Positions 23,137 through 33,500 of a DNA stretch of 64,000 nt are shown one piece after another. Both the position numbers and the translations under genes were made by a program. Positions within the stretch are counted from its first letter, which is position 1. Each line of letters opens with the position of its first letter. Source of the stretch: Haematococcus lacustris (taxonomy: Eukaryota; Chlorophyta; Chlorophyceae; Chlamydomonadales; Haematococcaceae). The notes beneath the pieces were generated by a model. That model was not told where the DNA came from. It saw nothing but the letters and a program-made list of their open reading frames with translations, and ran no database searches. Location of the stretch: positions 10,864,036-10,928,035 of the forward strand of contig JASKMD010000017.1 of NCBI GenBank assembly GCA_030144725.1, in the 5' to 3' direction.

Positions 23137-24755
23137 CGGTCACCCTCCCAGTGGTCAGTGGCAGACCAGGGCAAGGAATTGGCTAGTTGTTGAGGGTGCG
23201 TGATGCAGCGTACCTGACGTGTGGCCAGCATCAGGGATAATCAGTCAGATACTGACACTGCCTGACCCAGCTGTGAGCAGGGAGCCCCAGCCCCAGCCCC
23301 AGCCCCAGCCCCAGCCCCAGCCCCAGCCCCAGCCCCAGCCCCAGCCCCAGCCCCAGCCCCAGCCCCAGCCCCAGCCCCAGCCCCAGCCCCAGCCCCAGCC
23401 CCAGCCCCAGCCCCAGCCCCAGCCCCAGCCCCAGCCCCAGCCCCAGCCCCAGCCCCAGCCCCAGCCCCAGCCCCAGCCCCAGCCCCAGCCCCAGCCCCAG
23501 CCCCAGCCCCAGCCCCAGCCCCAGCCCCAGCCCTACCTTCCCAACAGTAGGACCTTGCACAGCATTGCTCATGGCCGCAACAGCCGCGGAGGCAGATGCA
23601 GGCGCTGAAGGCGTGGCGGCCCCGACCACAGGCTGCGTTGACCTGAGGCTCGGCTGTGTCGGCTGTGGGACAGGGGCAGGTGGCAGCACGCTCACCACGG
23701 TAATGTTACCCACGGTGGCCTGCCCCGTGCCTGCAGCCATCTCCACCTCTCTGCTAAGGCCAGCCCACCTGTTGCTGCTGCTGCTGCTGCTGCTGCCGGC
23801 CACACTGCTGCTGCCAACGGCAGAGGTGGGGTCGGTAGATGTGACGGTCGTAGTGGTGGTGGCGGCGGCAGTGGGTGAGGCCAGGGTCTGCACTGTGACC
23901 CAGGGCGCCCTACGAGGCCCCACCACGATGGTGCTCTCCCCAGTGCTGCTGTTGCGCTGCATGTGGAACACGCCTGCAGGCAGCACCATGTGTGAGTGAG
24001 CAGCAACACCCAGGCAGGGAGGGAGTCAGGGTGGGCAGTCGGGCAGGTAAGCAGGCAGGCATCAGGTGCAGACGTGAAGGTCACGCATGTCTAATGCATC
24101 TTCCCATTCCATGTTCATGCACTGCCAAGCTTTTACTCCTTGATCTGGGGGTTTGATCTGGGGGTTTGATGTCCAGCAGCACCACCACCAGGAGTCTCGG
24201 AGCCACACATGTCTACTGGCTCTACCCCATGATGTCACACTGACCTGGGATGTTGACGGTTTCAGGAAGAGGGGGCAGCACTGGCAGGCTCAGCAGGCCT
24301 GCCAGACCAGACACTGTGCTGGCTGCAAGGGCAGCAGCCCCGCCCTCAGGTTGGGTGGGGGATAGTGACTGCGGCTGCTGTTGCAGGAGGCCCCTGGTTC
24401 TGATCGTGTCGAAGGCTTCGGGGCGCGGTTCCTGCATCCGCAGGTACTGTCCAGCCCTGGCGCCGTGGACGTGTTCGCTGTGCGTGTTTCTAGAGGAAGC
24501 CGCGCCTGCAAGCGTGGCCGCAGTCACGGGCACAATGACATGTCGCGGCATACAAGCAGTCGCGTGCTCCTGTGGCCTGTGCGGCGCTGCCTCCCACAAA
24601 GACGAATGGTTAGCCCATAGCTTGGCTCAGCAAAGCTCACCTTCCCGGGTCGTTAATGAGTACGGAGTGGGGCGCGCCGCTGCGAGGCGGCACGCATGCC
24701 AGGCTAGCGCGACGAGGACTACGGCGATGAGCGAAGACTGACGCGGCAGGCCCAT
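22867..24755 (-). CDS. Secreted protein of unknown function, 3' part uncertain
   Basis: The minus-strand ATG at 24755 starts a clear signal peptide: MGLPRQ, then the hydrophobic SSLIAVVLVALAWHA, with a likely cleavage after an Ala-rich run. Exons 24755-24641, 24505-24245 and 23973-23537 join in phase. Exon 3 holds GVFHMQRNSSTGESTIVVGP. A fourth block (about 22948-22867) in compatible phase, VTVGPQGGIFTMSSSGNAST then FSVGP, resembles it, so the protein may contain repeats of a small G-x-F-x-M...S/T-rich...VGP unit. The rest is Ser/Thr/Ala-rich and probably O-glycosylated. Intron 3 begins with a hexanucleotide array. The frame runs into copy E's tail at 22857, so the gene may be truncated. Function not recognised. 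Confidence 0.5.
23283..23533. repeat. (CCCCAG)n hexanucleotide array in an intron
   Basis: About 42 perfect units. On the transcribed minus strand it reads (CTGGGG)n and begins three bases after the splice donor GTAGGG of intron 3 of the secreted-protein gene. Confidence 0.97.
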
Positions 24756-25190
24756 GGTATACAGGTCCGACAATACTAGGTGTTTGCTCGGTGGGCGATT
24801 GTGCTGGTGTGCGCAGGTGCTGTGTACAAAGCTGCGGCGCCTCTCCGTATGTTTGATTGTTGCTACGGCGTGTTAAGCACCTTTTCGCGGCGCACCTGTC
24901 ACGCGGAACGCGGCTTGCTTGGCACCTTCCTGGCGGCGCCATTCGCCATTGCCACTTTCTTGTCGCGCACGGCCTCACCTGGCGCTGTGTTCAATGCTGT
25001 GTTCGGACGTTGTTGGCGTCAGGAAACCATGTATCCCTATCCTACACTTCTCCATTTAAATCGGTGTCAGGGCCGTAGGGAGCCAAGAGTCGACACTGGA
25101 ACTTGGTCTCTGCAGCCCCCTTTTCCATCACTAGGGCCTCAATTTGAGCCGGACCATTAGTGGCCACTAGCAGCTACTTGTGGGAATACT
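24756..25190. other. Intergenic, no supported gene
   Basis: Upstream flank of the secreted-protein gene. Frames are short and unrecognised. Near 25125-25190 it shares GGGCCTCAATTTGAG and CCACTAG words with 37.1 kb, so it belongs in part to the extended tail of copy F. Confidence 0.4.
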
Positions 25191-25990
25191 AGTGGGCAAC
25201 AGTGGCCTGACTCAAATGGTGCTAAGGGGCTGTGTGGAGTATACCCAACGCACATGGACATGGTGCACGAGTGCCTACCACCTACACTATTGCCTGACCC
25301 GTTAGGGCTATAGTGTAGAGTTGGCATGACCTCCATGCACTGATAGTAAGCTGGTGACAGCTGAAAGTGGGCACATACTACTGTGCCGCAGCAGGCTGCT
25401 GCTGCTGCTGGGCCTTGGGAGGCTTGCCTCTGAGCCGCTTGTAGCCCAGGCTAGGGTACTCCTTGCCCTTGGCTGGCAGCGCTCCCTGGTCTGGCCAGTG
25501 GCACAGCTCCAGCAGCCGCCACCTGCTCTCCCCAATGTGCTGCATGTTCAGCGCTGCACTGCAGTCCCTGTCCAGCCACCTGCCTGGCTGTGGTGCTGGC
25601 TTGGCTTTGGCAGCCTTGCCCTTAGTGGGCTGGGTGGGCTCAGCTGCCGGCTCAGACTTGGTGCGCTTGCTGCGCTTGGCTGGCGGGGGAGTGCTGGGTC
25701 CAGGCTCTGAGGCTGCTGGCTGTGTGGCTGCCTGGCTGCTGCATGGGGCCTGTGGGGGCTTGCGGGGGGCCACAATTGGGCACCACATCAGGCCCCTCAC
25801 CGGCTGGTCACGCTGCTGGCTCCAGGCTTGGCGCAGCAGGCGTGGTTCCACCTGCCCTGCTGGGGGTTTCCAGCCTGCACGCCTGGTGGGCTGCTCATGG
25901 GCCCATGGCTGCTGGCCTAACACTGCTGAGTTGACTGCTGAGTTGACTCATCCACAAGCACCACCTTGCCCTGCCGCTGGTCTGTCGTGG
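25191..25990 (-). pseudogene. TnpB/Fanzor-like remnant, copy F (best C-terminal half)
   Basis: An uninterrupted frame (25923-25378) gives RGLMWCPIVAPRKPP, a Pro/Lys-rich linker, GRWLDRDCSAALNMQHI, ESRWRLLELCHWPDQGALPA and KGKEYPSLGYKRLRGKPPKA. D-R-D-x-S-A-A-x-N matches the RuvC-III signature of TnpB/Fanzor nucleases; RGLMWC resembles the second half of their zinc finger. Upstream, KVVLVDE (RuvC-II Glu context) is followed by a short repeated STQQSTQQC and a stop in place of the expected TSRVSS segment, so the frame is broken. The 5' half is missing. The 3' tail continues to about 25191, with a near-perfect hairpin at 25282-25318. Confidence 0.75.
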
Positions 25991-26479
25991 TAGGCAGCCG
26001 CCACCAGCAGGCCCAGCTAGACAGCTAGAACACCCTTCCCTCCCTACACCAGAATGGTGGTAGTAACGCTGTCGCTTAGATGCGACTGTGGGTTTAAGTG
26101 CATGTGAACCAGCCCTTTCTGGTCAACCTAGAGTTTAGTTACCACCCTCTTGGTGTCGGGCCCCACCCAGGTTGTGCCCAAGCACCGACACACTGGCAAT
26201 GCGCCAACACCTGAGGGCACAACGGCAGTGGTGTGGGAAGGTGCTGGTGCTCGTGCGGAGGTAGCGGACAGGCCTCACGCTCGCCGCGGTCCCGCGGCCC
26301 CGCGGCGACCCGATGGAATTGGCCGAACTGTGATGTAAGCATGGGAATCGGTGAACGAGATGCAGCCCTTGGATTGACCATGACTCGCCATCGGTAAAAG
26401 TAGCCATAGCATGAATAATGAAATATGTGTTGATCAAAGCTTGGTGACCGCGCGTCTGTTGTTGACGGTGCCCCTGCCT
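25991..26479. other. Promoter/leader region of the PhoD-like gene
   Basis: No recognisable exon. The region sits between the truncated 5' end of copy F and the start codon at 26480. Confidence 0.4.
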
Positions 26480-29400
26480 ATGTCCACGTCCACCGCGTCT
26501 GCGTTTGAGCTAGGGCCCTATTCGGAGAGGGATGGGCTGCTGCTGCACACGCCAATAGCTTCGCGCCGGTCCCACTGGGCGTTCACGGCGCTGCACTGGC
26601 TCCTCATCGTGGCCAGCTTGATCTTTTCGATAGTCGCGCTCACGCTTTCGATTCCACATGAAACTCCAGAGTCCGCACGTTCTGCGCCAGCTGCAGCAGC
26701 TGCAGGCTCCAGAACCGTCAGCCGCATCGCGTTCGGCAGCTGCAGCAGCTACGACCTGCGGCCCCAGCCCGTATGGACCCATGTGAGGTGCTGTGGGTGT
26801 GTCACGTGTCGGCTGCCGCACTCCCAAGCCCGCCTGCCCAGGCAGCGCGCAGCCAATGCCGCTGCATCAGCTGGGTTACTGTGCAGCTCATGTGGAGTGT
26901 ATGTGGCGCAGAGCAGGGCGTCCTGCCCCTGGCCCCTGACGCATGGATCTGGCTAGGCGACATGGCCTACATGGACCAGACAGCTGTGAGTGTGATCAGG
27001 AGCAGAACAACGTCCAGGAGCAGGGCAGCGTCTAGGGCTGCTCAGTTCACCAGTGAAGCTGTGGAGAGGTCATGGCCAGGGGAGGATGGGACACCCCAGC
27101 CCCCCTTGGCCACCATCAGCCCACCTCCCCACCAACCCTCCGCCAGCAGCTGCCCCTCCTACAAGTCCCACCCCTCACAGTTACATGAGCTGCGCTGCTA
27201 AGCACAAGTCAGCCAGAGGCTTGCAGGGTGGTGCGGAGGCGTAGCTGAGGCCTGCAGCTCTCGCAGCTGCACCACCGCACACCCTTACACAGCCATGCCT
27301 GCAGCAGTGCCTGTTCCTGGCAGCTGGCTGCGGCACGCAGGCACTGCTGCAGCACCTCCCGGACCTCTATGCCCCCCTAGCACCCCCAGGCCTGCACTGG
27401 GTGCTGCGGTTGCTTGCTCTGCGCTGCACAGGTGAGCTGCACAGCGGCACCGCAGCAGCCGCACTGCAACTGCAGCCTGGACTGGATGCGGGGCAACCAG
27501 GCAATGTGCACGGCAGGGGATCTGGACCACGCTCGCCGCCGCCTGGCCCATCAGGTGTGACCTGGCCCATCAGGTGTGACCTGGCCCATCAGGTGTGACC
27601 TGGCCCATCAGGTGTGACCTGGCCCATCAGGTGTGACCTGGCCCATCAGGTGTGACCTGGCCCATCAGGTGTGACCTGGGGCAGCCAGGGGGGCCGGGTG
27701 GGCCGGGCCTGGCACCCAGACATGGCATCGCATGGGTGGGCGGCCCCCCAGACATGGCCTGGGCTGACCTCCAGGGCAAGAGACCCAACCCTCCAGCAGT
27801 GCAGCTGCTCTTCCCCTAACAGCCCATGGACCTGGGAGGGCGACGCCGGCATGGGCAACCATGCACTGCCCCAGGTCAGGACAGTGACTGTGGCTGTGGC
27901 TGCTGAGAGGGCAGCTGCTGACAACCCCCGGATGGCCTTCGGCTGTGAAGGCTGCCCCCCACCTGCTGCTGCCACCCCTGCTGTCCAGCCCCTGCTGCGG
28001 CCTTTGGAAGGCTGCCCCCTCCCCCCTGCTGCTGACACGCAAGGCTGGCACCAGAGGGATGAGGTAGCCAGGGCCCACTCTCATTGGTGCCCGGGCGCTC
28101 AGCTGAGGTCTGGGCAGGCGGGCTGAGGGGCGCATGCACATGAGGCTGCAGCGGGTGCGACCCAGTATGCCCACGGGCAGACCAGCCGTCCAGCGCGCCG
28201 ATGCACCTGAAGTGAACAGCCTGCTGCCACCCCTGCTGTCCCCTGCTGCCCCCTGCTGCACCGCCACCTACCAACACCGCCCCTGGTGAGGCGTCCAAGT
28301 GCCAAGCCTAGTCAGCAGCACAACCCTGCTGCAGCCACCCCACCCCACCCCACCCCACCCCACCCCACCCCACCCCACCCCACCCCACCCCACCCCACCC
28401 CACCCCACCCCACCCCACCCCACCCCACCCCACCCCACCCCACCCCACCCCACCCCACCCCACCCCACCCCACCCCACCCCACCCCACCCCACCCCACCC
28501 CACCCCACCCCACCCCACCCCACCCCACCCCACCCCACCCCACCCCACCCCACCCCACCCCACCCCACCCCACCCCACCCCACCCCACCCCACCCCACCC
28601 CACCCCACCCCACCCCACCCCACCCCACCCCACCCCACCCCACCCCACCCCACCCCACCCCACCCCACCCCACCCCACCCCACCCCACCCCACCCCACCC
28701 CACCCCACCCCACCCCACCCCACCCCACCCCACCCCACCCCACCCCACCCCACCCCACCCCACCCCACCCCACCCCACCCCACCCCACCCCACCCCACCC
28801 CACCCCACCCCACCCCACCCCACCCCACCCCACCCCACCCCACCCCACCCCACCCCACCCCACCCCACCCCACCCCACCCCACCCCACCCCACCCCACCC
28901 CACCCCACCCCACCCCACCCCACCCCACCCCACCCCACCCCACCCCACCCCACCCCACCCCACCCCACCCCACCCCACCCCACCCCACCCCACCCCACCC
29001 CACCCCACCCCACCCCACCCCACCCCACCCCACCCCACCCCACCCCACCCCACCCCACCCCACCCCACCCCACCCCACCCCACCCCACCCCACCCCACCC
29101 CACCCCACCCCACCCCACCCCACCCCACCCCACCCCACCCCACCCCACCCCACCCCACCCCACCCCACCCCACCCCACCCCACCCCACCCCACCCCACCC
29201 CACCCCACCCCACCCCACCCCACCCCACCCCACCCCACCCCACCCCACCCCACCCCACCCCACCCCACCCCACCCCACCCCACCCCACCCCACCCCACCC
29301 CACCCCACCCCACCCCACCCCACCCCACCCCACCCCACCCCACCCCACCCCACCCCACCCCACCCCACCCCACCCCACCCCACCCCACCCCACCCCACCC

Positions 29401-30031
29401 CACCCCACCCCACCCCACCCCACCCCACCCCACCCCACCCCACCCCACCCCACCCCACCCCACCCCACCCCACCCCACCCCACCCCACCCCACCCCACCC
29501 CACCCCACCCCACCCCACCCCGCCTGCTGCCTGCCCGCCAGGCCCCCCCACCCATGCCTGCCACCCACCGCTCATCCCCCGCACCCCACTGGGCACCTGG
29601 CCACCCAGCCAGCTTGTGGCCTGACCCCCCCGCCACCCCTGCCTGCGGCTGCCCAGGTGGGGGGGCAGGAGTACCGCACCTTCCTGGAGTTCATGTGCCC
29701 GGGGGCTCTGGGGGGGCCTGGGGGGGCCTGGCCGCCTGCAGGGGCGGACCCGCTGGCGTGCCCCCGCCCAGTGCTGGGCACCTATGGTGAGGGGCCTCCC
29801 ACCCCCTACCCCTCCTGACCCACAGCCTGCAGCCCTGAACCCCTGGGCCTCAGGGCCAACCAGCACCCTGCTCACCCGCTCTTGCTGCCCCTGCAAATCT
29901 CCCTTCCTCAGTGGGGCCGTCGGGCCAAAGTGGGTGTGGAGGGCCTGCAGCCCTGGCTGGCTCTGGGTGATGCCTGCCCTTGCTGCTGCTTTCGCTGCAG
30001 CTGCTGCTGCTGGTCCTCCTTTCGCTGCCGC

Positions 30032-30070
<39 letters not shown>

Positions 30071-30496
30071 CCCTCCTGCTGCTGCTCTCAATGGTGGTGA
30101 TGGGTGAGGCAGATGGTGAAGGCAGTGGTGGTGGTGGTGGTGGTGGTGGCCCTGGTGCTGGTCTGGCAGATGACCACGATTACGGCTACAACAATGCCAA
30201 CAGCCGGCTGCCCAACAAGGCGGCCTTCAAGGGGGCCTACCTGGACGCCCTGGGGGAGCCGGGCAGCAGCAGCCGCAGGTCAAGCCTGGATGGCCTGCAG
30301 GTAGGGTGGCCTGGGGGGTACCTCTGGGGGCAACCTCGTGATAGTGTATTGGGTCAAGTGGTTGCAAGCCTCCCTCTCTTGCGGGAGGTTGGGGGATCGA
30401 CTCCTGTGAAGGGGCCAGAAGTTATCGGCAAAATTGGCTCAGAGTCTCGCAACTGCCACGTCCAGGTAGCCAGGAAGCGTCTGGCTGCTTCCTGGA

Positions 30497-30537
<41 letters not shown>

Positions 30538-33500
30538 CATCTCCAAAACTGTTGTTGTTGCTGCTGCTGCTGTCATTGCGCCGCTGTGGCCCCACCGCTG
30601 CTGCTGTTGCACTCGTCCGCATCGCGCCCCCCACCACAACCCTGAGCACCTCCTGTGTGTGCCCCTCTAGGCCTTTGCCTCCTGCTGGCTGCAGACCAGC
30701 TACCTGCTGAATGCGGGGCAGGCAGGGCGGGAGGTGCAGGTGGTGCTCACTGACGGCCGCTACCACCGTGACCCGCTGCCCTGCCAGATGCGCCGGGCCT
30801 GGTAAGGGCAGGCCATGGCTGAGGGGGCTCGCATGCTGCAGCTGGCAGTTTGTCAGTTTGTCAGTTTGTCACTTTGTCACTTTGTCAGTTTGTCAGTTTG
30901 TCAGCTGGCAGCTGGCAGCTGCAGGCAGAGGGGAGCAGGCTACAGGGTGGGGGGGCAGCAGGTGAGGGGAAGCTGGGAGGCAGGGTTTTGACAAAGGCAG
31001 GGGGGGTGGGAAGGTGTGACATACAGAGGGGTGGATGTGTGGCAGAGCGTGTGACGCTGCCCTGCCTCACCCCTGACTTGTACACCTCGTCATGCCCTGC
31101 TGGCCCATGCCCGCCCCACCCCTGCCCTGCCCGCCCCACCCCTGCCCTGCCCGCCCCACCCCTGCCCTGCCCGCCCCACCCCTGACCTGCCCGCCCCACC
31201 CCTGACCTGCCCGCCCCACCCCTGCCCTGCCCGCCCCACCCCTGACCTGCCCGCCCCACCCCTGACCTGCCCGCCCCACCCCTGACCTGCCCGCCCCACC
31301 CCTGCCCTGCCCGCCCCACCCCTGCCCTGCCCGCCCCACCCCTGCCCTGCCCGCCCCACCCCTGCCCTGCCCGCCCCACCCCTGCCCTGCCCGCCCCACC
31401 CCTGCCCTGCCCGCCCCACCCCTGCCCTGCCCGCCCCACCCCTGCCCTGCCCGCCCCACCCCTGCCCTGCCCGCCCCACCCCTGCCCTGCCCTGGGGCCC
31501 TCCTGGCTGCAGGTGTCAGCGGCGGCTGGCCCTGGCCCCCCCCGGCAGCCCTGACGCGGTGTGGTGCCACGACTTCCTGGTGCAAGACGCTCAGGCAAGC
31601 CTGGATGGCCAGGGCTCAGGGCATGGGACGGGCTGGCCCCTGCCCAGGCTCCAGCACAGGGAAAGCACCATGCAGGGGGGCGGGCAGGGGGTAGGGGGTG
31701 GGCAGGGGGGGCCAGGGCAAGGCCCAAGGCAGTGAGTCACCCAGGGTCTGCCTGAACCTGGGCAAAGACCCTGTGCGACACCCGTCATGATTTCTCTATC
31801 ACTGCGCCGTGACAAATGATGTACCGGGGGGGTTACCAGGGCAGGAGGGCTGGGGGGCGGCAGGGCACCGAGGTGATCCCGAGCAGGCTAGTGTCACACA
31901 CAGGGTTACACACATGCACCCCCTCAGGCCTGGCAGCAGCTGCCTGGCAGCTGCCCCTTCACGCAGTGCCAGCCTCACAGCCTGACCAGCTGAGGTGAGG
32001 GCCCCGCATCAGGGTGAGGCATGGCCCGCACACCCAGCCTGCACCGGACAGCCTGACAGCCCCCAGGCAGCTGTCAGAGTCCTGGCCTGGTGCAGCTGGT
32101 GGGTGTGGCATGTGTAGCTTAAGGACTTTCCTGGGGGAGGGGCTTCATAGGGACTCCAGTGCATGTAGCAGCAGAAAGGCTACCTACCTCTGACCCTACC
32201 TCTGCACCCTTCCCAGCTCTAACGCCATCATGGCGTCCGCCCTCTCACTGATGCAGCTGGTGGGTGCAGGGCGTGATGGGGGACCGCGGCTCCTGCTGCT
32301 TCAAGGACGAGCAGCGGGGAGCTTGGTGCAGGCAGGTGGGGCCGGGCGCTGCATGATGGCCGGGCCCCTGCCCCTGCCCCTGCCCCTGCCCCTGCCCCTG
32401 CCCCTGCCCCTGCCCCTGCCCCTGCCCCTGCCCCTGCCCCTGCCCCTGCCCCTGCCCCTGCCCCTGCCCCTGCCCCTGCCCCTGCCCCTGCCCCTGCCCC
32501 TGCCCCTGCCCCTGCCCCTGCCCCTGCCCCTGCCCCTGCCCCTGCCCCTGCCCCTGCCCCTGCCCCTGCCCCTGCCCCTGCCCCTGCCCCTGCCCCTGCC
32601 CCTGCCCCTGCCCCTGCCCCTGCCCCTGCCCCTGCCCCTGCCCCTGCCCCTGCCCCTGCCCCTGCCCCTGCCCCTGCCCCTGCCCCTGCCCCTGCCCTGC
32701 CCCTGCCCCTGCCCCTGCCCCTGCCCCTGCCCCTGCCCCTGCCCCTGCCCCTGCCCCTGCCCCTGCCCCTGCCCCTGCCCCTGCCCCTGCCCCTGCCCCT
32801 GCCCCTGCCCCTGCCCCTGCCCCTGCCCCTGCCCCTGCCCCTGCCCCTGCCCCTGCCCCTGCCCCTGCCCCTGCCCCTGCCCCTGCCCCTGCCCCTGCCC
32901 CTGCCCCTGCCCCTGCCCCTGCCCCTGCCCCTGCCCCTGCCCCTGCCCCTGCCCCTGCCCTTGCCCGCCTTGTTGGTTCTGGTCTCTGGCCCCCTGCCCC
33001 AGTCTGTTCTGAGCTGGTGGTGCAGGCTGCTGTGCCCCCTGGCCCCTGCCCTGTGTTGGCTGTCATCAGGCAGGCAGCCGGAGCCACCCCCTGTACCAGG
33101 TGGCCTGCGACCCCACCTCCGCCCTGTTTGCCTCCAAGCTGCTGGCGCTGCAGCAGCGGGCACCGCCCACTCCACACGCACCTCCCCCAAGCAGCAACAG
33201 CAGCAGCGGCAGCAGCAGTAGCAGTGGGAGCAGCAGCGGGGGTGGGGGGGGTGAGGGGGGTGAGGGCTCACAAGGCGGGGTCTGGGAGTTGAGGGAGGCT
33301 GAGGAGGGGGAGTGGGGGGCGGCAGCTGGCACACCGCACACCTGGCCATGGCTCATGCAGGTGGGGCAGGGGTGCGGGTGCGGGGGCAGGGGCGGGGGTG
33401 CGGGGGCAGGGGCAGGGGTGCCGGGGTAGGGGCAGGGGCGGATTGGTAGGGGCTGCGTCAAGGCCAGGGGCGTTAGGTGAGGGGCAGGGCCACGGGCAGG

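Noticed and set aside
23231..23608. Pro-Gln and Gly-Leu dipeptide repeat proteins
   Set aside because: CCCCAG hexamer artefact; it begins three bases after a splice donor, so it is intronic.
27304..27431. Extra PhoD exon (CLFLAAGCGTQALLQHLPDL)
   Set aside because: It ends in a phase that does not fit the next exon, while exons 26917-26985 and 27456-27554 join directly in phase with PhoD-like sequence.
28268..30091. Long frames of Pro-His-Pro-Thr or Gly-Val-Gly-Trp repeats
   Set aside because: Period-five artefact of the CACCC array, inside a PhoD intron.
30885..31727. Gly-rich minus-strand frame of about 280 codons
   Set aside because: Driven by the 20-bp minisatellite; the PhoD exons run on the plus strand here.
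32228..33349. Leu-Pro, Gly-Ala, Gly-Arg and Gly-Gln repeat frames
   Set aside because: Artefacts of the CCCCTG hexamer, open on both strands in several frames.
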